Notes: generated by a model not told the origin, from the letters alone. A DNA stretch of 64,000 nt from CAZPAH01 sp964584495 (GCA_964584495.1 CAZPAH010000002.1:18620-82619); one strand, 5' to 3'; positions 1-7,883 are shown, counted from the first letter of the stretch. Made by a program: numbers and translations.

Positions 1-561
1 CTCGGCGATATTAAGCAGGGAAGTAAAGATGCCGAGAAGCACTATGAGATTAATCACGTTCTCGAGCCGTTCCCGCCTGTTCGTAAAGAGGAACAGCACG
101 GTGAAGCAGGCGGAGGCATACACGATCTCCCTGAGCCAGAGCACCGTGCCTTCCCCGGTCCCCTCTATCATGCCCGCCGAGAGGCTCGTAACGATGAAGA
201 GGATATAAAGGACCACGGGCAGGTTCGGCCGGTTGAGCCGCGTCCTCGTCAGCAGGAGGGCCGTGAGAAGCGAGAGAGCCAGCATAAGAAAAACTATCTT
301 GCCGAAGGGGAACGAAAGGATGGAGGTGGCCCATGCGTCAAGCCGCAGAAAAGACAACGATACGAGCGGGTAGATAACTAGAACGGGCCGGCTCAGAAAA
401 AGGATCGCGGCCAATCCCAGCGATGCCAGCGTGAAGAAACGGGGGTCCACGCCGAAACCGGCGCTTATCGCGAGAACCGCCGCGCAGGCGGCCGCAGGCG
501 CCTTAATCGCCGACCAAGCACGGCCGGCCTCCACGGGAACGAAAGGTTTCGCGCCGGACAT
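1..561 (-). CDS. Polysaccharide polymerase/ligase-type membrane protein (partial, N-terminal part)
   Basis: An open frame of 187 codons runs from an ATG at 561 off the left edge. The product is strongly hydrophobic: successive segments look like transmembrane helices (near residues 20-35, 48-58, 65-80, 98-115, 125-137), separated by short Arg-rich loops. It starts 5 bp after the stop of the Wzz-like gene, with GGGGAG as ribosome site, so the two are translated together. A many-helix protein next to a chain-length regulator is typically an O-antigen polymerase or ligase (Wzy/WaaL-like). The diagnostic large periplasmic loop lies outside the window, so that function is inferred from topology and neighbour only. 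Confidence 0.6.
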   Translation of the reverse strand, partial: MSGAKPFVPVEAGRAWSAIKAPAAACAAVLAISAGFGVDPRFFTLASLGLAAILFLSRPVLVIYPLVSLSFLRLDAWATSILSFPFGKIVFLMLALSLLTALLLTRTRLNRPNLPVVLYILFIVTSLSAGMIEGTGEGTVLWLREIVYASACFTVLFLFTNRRERLENVINLIVLLGIFTSLLNIAE

Positions 562-566
562 ACAAG

Positions 567-1607
567 CTACTCCCCCGCGGTGGTCTTGATAAAGACGGCC
601 GCCCTGAGATCGTTTTTCAGCTCTTCGAGAAGTGAATCGACCGTATCCCTATCCTCTCCCATCTTCCAGCTCACCACCCTGTCGCGGATAACGGCAAGAA
701 CGGCTCCCGTTATCAATCCGGCGAGCAGGAACGATATCAAGATACGAACGGGATCGGGGTAGAACGGCTTTTCGGGCACCTCGCCGTAATCGAGGACACT
801 GAGGATGGGCGTATCCCTGCCGGAATCCAAGGCCGCCTTTTCGGCCTGCTTACCCAGCTCGAGGCATAACGCCTGCTTTATCTCGACCTCGCGGCCGAGA
901 CGCCTCAGCTCCATCAGCAAACCGGGCTCGGTCGAATTGGCGTAATCCCTGTTCATCTTCCTGAAAGCCTCGAGATTGTCGTCGGCCTCGGCCAGTTCGA
1001 TCCGGGACATATCCCTCTTTTTTCTTATGAAATCGTATACTTCCTCGGACGAGGCCCTGCGTTCGGTCCGGTTATATTGCTCGAGCCGCTCTATATAGGC
1101 GCGGGCCACAAGGGAGGATAGAACCGGGTTGCCGGTTGTAACCTGGATGACAAGCGTCCCCGAGTCGCCGTCTATCCAGAACCTGGCCACCCTGCTTCTG
1201 AGCTTGAACAGGGCCGCATCGTCGTTTGGGGCGCAGAGATATTCCTGGAGGGTTTTCTCGGCGGTTTTTCCATGATCCTCGAAAACGAAGGTTCTCCTGA
1301 GAATATCGATCGATATCCTCCTGCTCCTGAGGATATCGGGATACAGCATCATGGAGCTTTCGCCGCTTCCCCTTCCCATCAGAACCGAGAGATCGGGCAG
1401 CCCGCCCTCTGTCATATCGAAGCCGGGTCGGTCGGAGGAGCCGGGAAGAACCGTAGCTGTGGAACGGTACCTCCTGCCCGCCAGCGCGAATTTCAAAACT
1501 CCCGCGATAAGGGAAATAAATACCATCCATAAAAGAAAATATTTTCCCCTAGCAAGCGATCTGTATATCGATCCGATCACGCCGAATTCGTCCATGTAAC
1601 GGCCCAC
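567..1607 (-). CDS. Wzz/GumC-type chain-length determinant protein
   Basis: A 346-residue protein with one N-terminal membrane helix (about residues 23-43), a long periplasmic part rich in charged helices (about 175-250, coiled-coil-like), and a second helix near 285-305 preceded by a Pro-rich stretch (PEKPFYPDP). This two-helix arrangement with the Pro-rich motif before the last helix is the hallmark of Wzz/polysaccharide co-polymerases, which set glycan chain length in the inner membrane. There is no cytoplasmic tyrosine-kinase domain. It is followed after 5 bp by a multi-helix polymerase/ligase-like gene. The first codon used here is GTG; an in-frame ATG lies four codons on (1595), and neither has a strong ribosome site. 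Confidence 0.75.
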   Translation of the reverse strand: MGRYMDEFGVIGSIYRSLARGKYFLLWMVFISLIAGVLKFALAGRRYRSTATVLPGSSDRPGFDMTEGGLPDLSVLMGRGSGESSMMLYPDILRSRRISIDILRRTFVFEDHGKTAEKTLQEYLCAPNDDAALFKLRSRVARFWIDGDSGTLVIQVTTGNPVLSSLVARAYIERLEQYNRTERRASSEEVYDFIRKKRDMSRIELAEADDNLEAFRKMNRDYANSTEPGLLMELRRLGREVEIKQALCLELGKQAEKAALDSGRDTPILSVLDYGEVPEKPFYPDPVRILISFLLAGLITGAVLAVIRDRVVSWKMGEDRDTVDSLLEELKNDLRAAVFIKTTAGE

Positions 1608-1759
1608 CCGCCGGTTCCGGTTATAACCCGTTGATTTAATGAATGTTGCCTTAGCACCCCGCCGCCGTATACGTTCGATCCGGAATGCCGGGAAAAAGCT
1701 CCGGCCGTAACGGGGTTTTCATGGGGAAAATTGCAAGAAGAACGCCACCGGGCCGTCTC

Positions 1760-3241
1760 TCAACGTCCCATCGGCAGCCATAGGGAGAAGCCGTTCTTAC
1801 CGTCCTTGCCATCGAGGCGCTGGAGAAGGCCGCGGTGTCCGGCTACGATAGTGCGCGCAAGCGACAGGCGGATTTCGCCGCCCTCCCTATTCCCGGCGGT
1901 TTCGTCCGCCCCGTCCGGCGACGGCCCGCTCGATTTTACGCCGTCGGCAACCGGCGCATCCCCCACGGAAGAGCCGATATCGACCCTGTAATAACGGTCC
2001 GCCCTTGCGGCGGCGAAACCGATCTCATTGCTGACCCGGGCGAGCTCCGGGAAATCCGCGGCGGCGGCGGCGGAGATCCTTCCGGTTATGCAATCGTCCA
2101 TACCGGAGCGGCCGCCCCCGGCAAAACCGGTATCGATACCGGCGGGAGGCCGATCCTCTACCGCCGTTACGATCTCCATGACCCCTCCGCTTCCAAAAGA
2201 AGCGAGAGCGCCGTCGATGATCGATCTTATGACTATCTTCATCTTCGACGGGTCGGCCGGAATATCAACGGGCCCTGCGGCGTCATCGAACCTTACGGTG
2301 ATCCGTTTCTCCTCCAGCTCCGCTATGTATTCACGGAGGCAATCCTCGATCAGCGATGAGATGTCGGTATCCTCCGGGGCGATCCCGACATCGTCGAAAT
2401 TCATTTCCGCGACCGAAATCAGCTGGTCGACGGTCTTCTCTAGATTGACAAGAGCGTCTTTCGCCATATCGACGAGGATTTCCCCGCCGACCTCTCCCGG
2501 TTCAAGTGAATATAGCGCGCTTTTCAGGACACCGACCGGTGGAGCCAGTTCTATCGAGCTGCTCCTTATGAACTCTCCCTTGATACGCGAGAAATCGCCG
2601 GCCTTCTCCCCGCCTGCGGCGGTCCGGGTCAACGCGGCCGCATTCCCAAGGGCCGCTCCGGCGACCATGACGATCATCCCGAGAAACTCGGCGTCCGCAT
2701 CGCTGAATATCTTGTTGCCTTCCATTCTGCCCACAAGAAGGATCCCCAGCAGCTCCCTCTTCGCGTAAACTGGCGAACAGTAAGGGAATCCGGCTTCGAG
2801 CAGCGACCTCACCGGATCGCTTTCAGCGTCGCCCCGGAGCTCTCCCGCATGATATCGTTTAATATCGACCGGCCGTTTCTCCTGCTCAATCCAGGCTATG
2901 AAGTGGGAAGCATCTTGGATGCGCCGGGGTAATTCCGTTCGCCCCTTTCCCACAACATGGCCGAGCTCTATCGTCATGCCCCCGGGGAGGACCCGGTAGA
3001 AGGCGACCCTGCCGATTCCCAGCTGCTCGACAATCGTCATGAGGAAAAGTCTGATTATCCCTTCAGCGTCAAGCCTGCCCGCCAGTTTCTCGAACAGCCT
3101 GAAAAGGGTATCGAAGGCGAATATCTTCCTTTCCAGCTTTTTTTCGAGCATCCCGACACTCGACCTGCCGGCAGCCTTCCTTCTTTTAGAAGTGGTTTCA
3201 TCCATTTTAAGTACCGGTTCCAGAGGCTGAAAACCGGCCAC
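1760..3241 (-). CDS. GAF-domain protein with degenerate histidine-kinase core (pseudokinase)
   Basis: A 493-residue protein. Residues about 55-205 form a GAF-like sensory domain. Residues 215-300 align with a dimerisation/phosphoacceptor helix, but where active kinases carry S-H-E-L-R-T-P-L this one reads SIELAPPV (residues 229-236), so the phospho-accepting His is Ile. The C-terminal part keeps the size and outline of a HATPase domain, with an LSLARTIVAGHRG segment near the end, but the N-box Asn and the Gly-rich G boxes are not recognisable. It is probably signalling-inactive as a kinase and may act as a scaffold or ligand sensor. It stands alone: no response regulator is adjacent. The first codon is GTG; an ATG at 3205 is an alternative start. 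Confidence 0.65.
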   Translation of the reverse strand: MAGFQPLEPVLKMDETTSKRRKAAGRSSVGMLEKKLERKIFAFDTLFRLFEKLAGRLDAEGIIRLFLMTIVEQLGIGRVAFYRVLPGGMTIELGHVVGKGRTELPRRIQDASHFIAWIEQEKRPVDIKRYHAGELRGDAESDPVRSLLEAGFPYCSPVYAKRELLGILLVGRMEGNKIFSDADAEFLGMIVMVAGAALGNAAALTRTAAGGEKAGDFSRIKGEFIRSSSIELAPPVGVLKSALYSLEPGEVGGEILVDMAKDALVNLEKTVDQLISVAEMNFDDVGIAPEDTDISSLIEDCLREYIAELEEKRITVRFDDAAGPVDIPADPSKMKIVIRSIIDGALASFGSGGVMEIVTAVEDRPPAGIDTGFAGGGRSGMDDCITGRISAAAAADFPELARVSNEIGFAAARADRYYRVDIGSSVGDAPVADGVKSSGPSPDGADETAGNREGGEIRLSLARTIVAGHRGLLQRLDGKDGKNGFSLWLPMGR

Positions 3242-3630
3242 ACCCGCATGGAAATCTTACTCGATATCGGTCGTGGCGCTCGTTTTCGTCGCCCGAGAGC
3301 AAAACCCTGTGAATCATAAGGTTACGGCGATTCCCAGCCGGACGGCCCGCTGGCTGTTTTCGTCTAACCGCTTGTCGGACGGCATCTTGCCTTACCGAAC
3401 TCTTCAAAGCCGCCGGCCTTTATAGTTCCGGGCTGCAAGAACCATTCACATTGGGGGGTAGATTAGGGGAGTCGGTAAAAAAAGCTGGGCTGGAAAAAGG
3501 GCACCACGATACGCGATGCCCCACACTCTGCTTCATTCTGTAATGCCGTCCCGGGGTTATAAGGAGCGGACCGGCCCATACCGGCCGGCCGCTGACCCAT
3601 AAAAACTGAATCCCTCCCTGCCCCAGCCTA
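3242..3630. other. Intergenic region between the perR operon end and the pseudokinase gene
   Basis: This 389-bp gap carries no convincing gene. It holds a possible minus-strand terminator (3494-3521) for the rubrerythrin operon and a GC-rich CCGGCC/GGCCGG inverted repeat near 3570-3592. It also contains the leader of the GAF protein gene. No known riboswitch consensus could be matched. Confidence 0.5.
3494..3521 (-). terminator. Possible intrinsic terminator of the perR-rubrerythrin operon
   Basis: On the minus strand GGGCA (plus 3517-3521) pairs with TGCCC (plus 3499-3503) across a 13-nt loop and is followed by five T residues. It lies about 110 bp after the rubrerythrin stop. The stem is short, so this is only a candidate. 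Confidence 0.35.
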
Positions 3631-4125
3631 TCAACCTTGAATCTTCTTGATCTCCTTGGAGATCAGCTGGACGTGTCTTTTCTCTTCGCCGATCAGCTTG
3701 TCTATCTCCTTCTTTCCCAAATCTTCGCGTGTCCGCGATTTCATCTCGTCGAAAAAGAGGATCGTATCCTTTTCGAATCTCAGGGCCTCTTCCAGAATTT
3801 GTACCGGTCCGCCAGCCTTGGCGGCGACCGCCTCGGCTTCCTTGGCCGTACCGAACAATCTCGACTTTACCAGGGCGTCTAGATATAGATACTCCTGGTC
3901 ATCGGGATCGGAAGCCGTCGGAGATGTCACCGCCGGGGGAAGGGAATCGCGAAGGCCCTTGAAAACTTCGAGATGCTTCTGCTCTTCCGAGAAGAGCATG
4001 TCGAAAATCTTCTTCAGAGCAGGGTCTTTCGTAATCTCAGAAGCCTTCCTGTAGTAGGCCATGCCGTTAGTCTCTATGTTCATTCCCATTTCGAATACTT
4101 CATCGGCATTGAAAGAAATACCCAT
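3631..4125 (-). CDS. Rubrerythrin-type ferritin-like diiron protein
   Basis: 164 residues with two copies of the ferritin-like helix signature: an early ETNGMAYY helix followed by EEQKHLEVF, then a second Glu-rich helix pair ending with EEKRHVQL. These E...ExxH repeats supply the ligands of a diiron site, and rubrerythrins use it to reduce hydrogen peroxide. There is no C-terminal rubredoxin domain; a free rubredoxin is encoded just upstream and could donate electrons. A strong ribosome site (GGAGG, 7 bp before ATG) supports the start. It is the last gene of the perR-headed operon, separated by 104 bp from the rubredoxin gene. Confidence 0.85.
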   Translation of the reverse strand: MGISFNADEVFEMGMNIETNGMAYYRKASEITKDPALKKIFDMLFSEEQKHLEVFKGLRDSLPPAVTSPTASDPDDQEYLYLDALVKSRLFGTAKEAEAVAAKAGGPVQILEEALRFEKDTILFFDEMKSRTREDLGKKEIDKLIGEEKRHVQLISKEIKKIQG

Positions 4126-4229
4126 TTTTATCCTCCTAAGCTAAAAACACCGGCCTCCCTGACGAGCCGCGGCGGATGCTGGGATCATGGCCGATCATTC
4201 TTCCCGGCGCCCCGACCGGGTGAGATCAC

Positions 4230-4391
4230 TTAATCGAGAGGCTCGAACTCATCCTTACCGACCCCACAGTCGGGACAAACCCAGTCACCCGGGAGATCCT
4301 CGAAAGAGGTGCCGGCCGGCACTCCGTTATCCGGATCCCCGATTGCGGGATCATACACGTACCCGCACACGGTGCACTTCCACTTTTTCAT
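4230..4391 (-). CDS. Rubredoxin
   Basis: A 53-residue rubredoxin. It has the CTVCGY and CPDCGVGK knuckles that bind one Fe by four Cys, plus the conserved YDP, GDPDNG, PAGTSFEDLP and W residues. It is a small soluble electron carrier, here probably the donor for the neighbouring rubrerythrin and ferritin-like proteins. The ATG at 4391 was chosen over an upstream in-frame start because AGGAG lies 7 bp before it and the product then has the standard family length. The gap to the upstream ferritin-like gene is 36 bp. Confidence 0.95.
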   Translation of the reverse strand: MKKWKCTVCGYVYDPAIGDPDNGVPAGTSFEDLPGDWVCPDCGVGKDEFEPLD

Positions 4392-4427
4392 CGTATTCTC
4401 CTTTCCAGGCCCCATTCTTTCGATCGA

Positions 4428-4919
4428 TCAATCCTCTAGAAAAGAGGTCGAATCGAAATCGAACCAGTACAACCCTCCCGCCAGAGAATTCTTCTCGGCA
4501 GTTAAAAGGTTATAATGCCCCATTTCTATCTGTGCAAGCTCCAAAAAGAATTTTTTCAGCTCGGCGGACACGGTCGCTCCCGCCTGCTTCTTGTAGAATT
4601 CATGCGCTTTCAGCTCGGCCTCAATCGCGATATCGAGTGCCTGCATCGCACCGGTCTCTTCCCGTATCGAGAGGCCCTGAATCTCGGCGAACGATTCGTT
4701 CTCGACGCCGGGCGCCGGGACCGTGCCGAACAGCTTCTCGTACCATCTGCCGAGACTGTCCCTGTGCCCCTTCTCATCGAGCGAGAGCTGCAGAAACCTT
4801 TTTTTCCCTTCCGGATTCTCAATCCTGCCGGCAATTTCCGAATAAAAATTCATCGCCTTTATTTCGGCGATAATGGCCGTTTCCATAGCTTCCCTGAGAT
4901 CTTCGGAGGTACCACTCAA
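4428..4919 (-). CDS. Ferritin-like (rubrerythrin-family) protein
   Basis: 163 residues forming two helical hairpins. The first has AIIAEIKAMNFYSEIA followed by DEKGHRDSL; the second has AIEAELKAHEFYKKQA followed by IEMGHYNLL. The E(x6)Y and ExxH elements in each half are those of a four-helix diiron bundle, as in rubrerythrin, without a rubredoxin tail. Its first half resembles the N-terminal domain of the SpoIIE-type phosphatase encoded 3 bp upstream, so the two genes may have exchanged or duplicated this module. The role is probably peroxide or oxygen handling, or iron sensing. Confidence 0.75.
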   Translation of the reverse strand: MSGTSEDLREAMETAIIAEIKAMNFYSEIAGRIENPEGKKRFLQLSLDEKGHRDSLGRWYEKLFGTVPAPGVENESFAEIQGLSIREETGAMQALDIAIEAELKAHEFYKKQAGATVSAELKKFFLELAQIEMGHYNLLTAEKNSLAGGLYWFDFDSTSFLED

Positions 4920-4922
4920 AGC

Positions 4923-5921
4923 TCATGCTCCTTTCGATTTCATTATGACAACGGAGATGTCGTCCTCAAGCGGCCTCTCCTTGACATGATCCTTTACACC
5001 GTCGATTATCGCCTCGATTATATCGGCGGGAGAACCGCCGCGGTTCCTTTCCAGAAGGCTCGCCACCCTCTTCCTCCCAAAGATCTCCCCCGCCTCGTTG
5101 CGCGCCTCGATGATCCCATCCGAGAACGAGCACAGGATATCGCCGCCGCCGAACGGGATCGAATGCTCCCTGTAGCGGAAGTCCGCGTCGATGCCCACGA
5201 TCAGCTGCGTCTGGAGAAGGGAGCTCACCTGCCCTTTCTTATCGACCAGGAAAGGAGGCTCGTGTCCTGCGCAGGTAAAGGACAGCATCCCTTCTCTTGA
5301 ATCGAAGAAAACGCAGAGCATCGTCAGGAAGATACCGCTTCCTTCATATTTTTTGTTCATTCTGGAGTTGATAAGCCCCACAATCCTGCCGGGACTTATC
5401 AGCCCGCTGTCCGCCCCCGCGGGCCCGGACCCTTCGAGATACTCCCCCACTATCCTCGCGGCGAAGGCATTCAGCCCCGCAGCGGCCGGACCGTGTCCCA
5501 TCACGTCATAGATATAAAGCAGGGTCCCTCTCGTTCCGCTCCCGCGATCGCCTATGGTCTCGGTATGGATATTATCCCCACCCACGAACCGGGACGGGAT
5601 GCAGAGATATGCCCCTTCGATCGTGTCGTCGGTTCCGAGATCGTTTATCGAAAGCTCGCCGGAGATCGAATAGGCCATAGCCTCCTCTTCGCCGTTCTCC
5701 TCGGGAGCCTCCTTGCTCTTCTCGATCGCCCTGTACTCGTTAAGGAGGAGCCTCCTGTGCACCCTCTCCTCTTCCGCCAGTCTCGATAGAAGAGCTTTTA
5801 TCGTAGGCGGCGTTATGGGGTTCTCGCTGCCCTTGTAATAGTAATTGAAGGAACTGGTCTCCCGTATCATCGCCTTCGACAGTATCTCCAGTATCTCTTT
5901 TTTAATCTCCGCCTGCATCAT
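4923..5921 (-). CDS. Ferritin-like half-domain fused to SpoIIE/RsbU-type PP2C phosphatase
   Basis: 332 residues. Residues about 1-70 form two helices with RETSSFNYYYKG and EEERVHRRLL, the E...ExxH pattern of one half of a diiron ferritin-like bundle. An acidic linker (EEPENGEEE-like) follows. Residues about 85-330 are a PP2C-family Ser/Thr phosphatase of the SpoIIE/RsbU type with its metal-binding and core motifs intact: VGGDN, YDVMGHG, CAGHEPP, SFSDGIIEA and DDISVVI. Such phosphatases normally dephosphorylate a STAS-domain anti-anti-sigma factor; no STAS or anti-sigma gene lies in the window. The position inside a PerR-type operon suggests that redox or iron state controls phosphatase activity. 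The stop is 3 bp from the next start. Confidence 0.8.
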   Translation of the reverse strand: MMQAEIKKEILEILSKAMIRETSSFNYYYKGSENPITPPTIKALLSRLAEEERVHRRLLLNEYRAIEKSKEAPEENGEEEAMAYSISGELSINDLGTDDTIEGAYLCIPSRFVGGDNIHTETIGDRGSGTRGTLLYIYDVMGHGPAAAGLNAFAARIVGEYLEGSGPAGADSGLISPGRIVGLINSRMNKKYEGSGIFLTMLCVFFDSREGMLSFTCAGHEPPFLVDKKGQVSSLLQTQLIVGIDADFRYREHSIPFGGGDILCSFSDGIIEARNEAGEIFGRKRVASLLERNRGGSPADIIEAIIDGVKDHVKERPLEDDISVVIMKSKGA

Positions 5922-5984
5922 GACCTGTCTTTAAAGGCTTCCCCGGCACCGCGCCGGGCGTCACGGAAATCTGCGCGGGTCGAT

Positions 5985-6602
5985 TTATGGCCTGCTCTTG
6001 TTCTCCCGGAACTGGGCATAGGTGATCGGCTCGCCCCCGCTAAGCAATCCGCCGCAAAGTATATCGCCGATGAAGATACTGTGCGTTCCCACGTCCGCCG
6101 TCAGGCTTGGAACTATTGAAGCTTCTAGGTAACCCACCGAATCCTCCAGCAGGGGACACCCGTTCTCGCCCTTCTTGACCCGAACTCCCTTCAGCTTATC
6201 GAATTCCCTTCCCGACCTGTATCCGAAGCGCCTTACCATCTTATGGTCGTTTACGCCCAGGATGGAGGCGGCGAACAGACCGCTCTTCTCGATATACTCG
6301 TGGGTAAGATTCTTCTTGTTGATGGCGATCGCAATGCGGGGAGGCTCGCTGGTTACCTGGAAGAGGGTATTGCATATCTGCCCGTTCGATTTCTCCCCGT
6401 CGATCGACGTGACGACATAGAGACCGTAAACGATCTTGAGGCACACGTCGATTATCGCCCGTATCTTGTCCGTAGGTATCGCGGCTTCGATCGACTGGGA
6501 GGAAAACGATCCCATCTTGCCGCAGGCGGGACACTTATCGGGCGGGAAAGAATCGACTACCACATGACCACAGGAAGAGCACACCCAGTTTTGTGCAACC
6601 AT
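5985..6602 (-). CDS. Rubredoxin-like domain plus FMN-binding flavin reductase (Hrb-like)
   Basis: 205 residues. The N-terminal 35 residues carry WVCSSCGH and CPACGK, a rubredoxin-type CxxC/CxxC iron knob like the one at the end of rubrerythrins. The remainder is a flavin-reductase-like FMN-binding domain (YGLYVVTS, NTLFQVTSEPPRIAIAINK, LEASIVPS, IFIGDILCGG). Fusions of these two modules are known as high-molecular-weight rubredoxin, which passes electrons from NAD(P)H to rubrerythrin or flavodiiron proteins. In that family the rubredoxin part is usually C-terminal; here it leads. It lies 10 bp after perR, fitting a role as reductase for the peroxide-reducing proteins of the same operon. Confidence 0.8.
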   Translation of the reverse strand: MVAQNWVCSSCGHVVVDSFPPDKCPACGKMGSFSSQSIEAAIPTDKIRAIIDVCLKIVYGLYVVTSIDGEKSNGQICNTLFQVTSEPPRIAIAINKKNLTHEYIEKSGLFAASILGVNDHKMVRRFGYRSGREFDKLKGVRVKKGENGCPLLEDSVGYLEASIVPSLTADVGTHSIFIGDILCGGLLSGGEPITYAQFRENKSRP

Positions 6603-6612
6603 ACGATTCTCC

Positions 6613-7029
6613 TTACAGGCATTCCCGGCAGATTCCCCTGAAGACGGCGCTGCAAGATTCCACCCGGTGTCCGTCGATCTCGGCCGTGTCGTAGCATTTT
6701 TTGCTTTCGCTATCGACCGGGATATCGAAGATTCTGTTGCACTTGCCGCATATGAAATGATTGTGCATCTCCGTGAATGGATCGTAGTTCAGATAACCCT
6801 TGGAAACGCAGATCGCCTGGATCTCCCCGATCTTCTCGAGCATTTCCAGGGTATTGTAGACGGTGGAGAAGGAGAGGCCCGGATTTTTACGCTTCAGCTC
6901 ATTGTAGATCGAGACCGCCGCAGGGTGATTGCGGTTCCCGATCATATACTTTATGACGGCAAGCCTCTGCGGCGTAAGCTTGAACCCCTTCTTTCTAAGA
7001 AGGGCGATCGTTTCATCTAGAGCGTGCAA
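6613..7029 (-). CDS. perR: PerR-type peroxide-sensing Fur-family repressor
   Basis: 138 residues. A winged helix (LTPQRLAVIKYM...STVYNTLEML) is followed by a metal-binding dimerisation domain. The regulatory metal ligands of PerR can all be placed: His in NRNHPA, Asp in NYDPF, two His in MHNHF, and Asp in RIFDIP. The last position is Asp in PerR and Glu in Fur. The structural zinc site is also intact (CGKC and CREC). PerR with Fe represses peroxide-defence genes until His oxidation releases it. The gene heads an operon of rubrerythrin-type enzymes and is preceded by a sigma-70-like promoter and a palindromic operator candidate, so autoregulation is likely. Confidence 0.88.
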   Translation of the reverse strand: MHALDETIALLRKKGFKLTPQRLAVIKYMIGNRNHPAAVSIYNELKRKNPGLSFSTVYNTLEMLEKIGEIQAICVSKGYLNYDPFTEMHNHFICGKCNRIFDIPVDSESKKCYDTAEIDGHRVESCSAVFRGICRECL

Positions 7030-7076
7030 TTTGTAAGTCCCTTCCGTTCACCATCCTAGGCCCTATCGCTCTATCA

Positions 7077-7105
7077 AGGATATATCCGGAGCGGCCCAGT
7101 GTCAA
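7077..7105 (-). promoter_or_regulatory. Predicted sigma-70 promoter of the perR operon
   Basis: On the minus strand TTGACA (plus 7100-7105) is separated by 17 bp from TATCCT (plus 7077-7082). The inferred start of transcription is about 40 bp before the perR start codon. Confidence 0.6.
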
Positions 7106-7111
7106 TAATAA

Positions 7112-7124
7112 TTCTTAATAAGAA
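7112..7124. promoter_or_regulatory. Candidate PerR/Fur-family operator
   Basis: TTCTTAATAAGAA is a perfect 6-1-6 inverted repeat in an AT-rich patch, 6 bp upstream of the -35 element of the perR promoter. Its size, AT content and single central base fit Fur-family operators (PerR consensus TTATAATnATTATAA), though it differs in sequence from the Bacillus box. Further AT-rich partial repeats flank it to 7150. Confidence 0.5.
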
Positions 7125-7154
7125 CACAACTTATTAAATATTAAATTATTAATC

Positions 7155-7883
7155 TCATCCGCCGGAGACCCCGCCCGCAGGACCTCCCCCGTAGCCGCAA
7201 ATAGTCTCGAGGGGACACCCCTCGCAAACCGGCTTTTTCCCGCAGAACCTTTTTCCGTGTTCTACGATCAGCGCGTGGTACTCCTGGTAAATCAGGACGT
7301 CGCCGGGAAGGTTCGTCTCGAACAGATCCCTTATCTGCTCGTATCCTTCCTCTCCCGTCAAGATTCCTATCCGAGAGAATATCCTTCTTGTATACGCATC
7401 TACAACAAAAAACTGCTTTCCGAAAGAGTAGAGCATGATCGAATCAGCCGTTTCGGGACCTATTCCATTCAATCCCAGCAGGCCTTCCCGCGTTATCGGC
7501 TCCCTCTCGGCGAAAAGACCGGCCAGCCTCCGAAGCCTCAATCCCTTCTGGTTATAGTATCCCGACGGCCTGATAAGGGCCGACAGGGTTTCCTCGTCGG
7601 CCGATAAGAGCTTTTCCGGATCGAGCAGCCCCGCCCTGAGCAGGTTGACCACTCCCTTTGCGGCGTTCTTCCACGAGGTGTTCTGCGTCAGAACGGCTCC
7701 GGCTGCGACTTCGAACCTTTGCGCCTCCGTCTCTGGTCCTCCGGTATACCTGGGCTCATCGGCTCCCGCTCCGGTGACCGGCCACCATCCCCTCGGCCCG
7801 TACGACTCCATCAGCAACGTGTATACGGCCTCCACCACCGCTCCCGGTCTTTTATCGAACCCGCCTCCCAACTTGATCGCCAC
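7155..7883 (-). CDS. Endonuclease III-related monofunctional DNA glycosylase (MagIII-like)
   Basis: 242 residues with an HhH-GPD fold. It shows VLTQNTSW in the N-terminal region, a helix-hairpin-helix LNGIGPETAD (138-147), the catalytic Asp in VVDAYTRR (about 162) and a C-terminal 4Fe-4S loop with four Cys (spacing 5-2-5). The Lys that gives endonuclease III its lyase activity (GRKTA) is Glu here (GPETA, residue 144). That pattern is known from MagIII-type 3-methyladenine glycosylases, so a monofunctional alkyl-base glycosylase is the best call. The reading frame begins at GTG 7883, which overlaps its own AGGAGG; a TTG at 7871 with 11-bp spacing is a plausible alternative start. Confidence 0.8.
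   Translation of the reverse strand: MAIKLGGGFDKRPGAVVEAVYTLLMESYGPRGWWPVTGAGADEPRYTGGPETEAQRFEVAAGAVLTQNTSWKNAAKGVVNLLRAGLLDPEKLLSADEETLSALIRPSGYYNQKGLRLRRLAGLFAEREPITREGLLGLNGIGPETADSIMLYSFGKQFFVVDAYTRRIFSRIGILTGEEGYEQIRDLFETNLPGDVLIYQEYHALIVEHGKRFCGKKPVCEGCPLETICGYGGGPAGGVSGG

Noticed and set aside
3250..3440. Possible cyclic di-GMP or other riboswitch in the GAF-protein leader
   Set aside because: The region is structured, but none of the conserved GEMM core words could be aligned.
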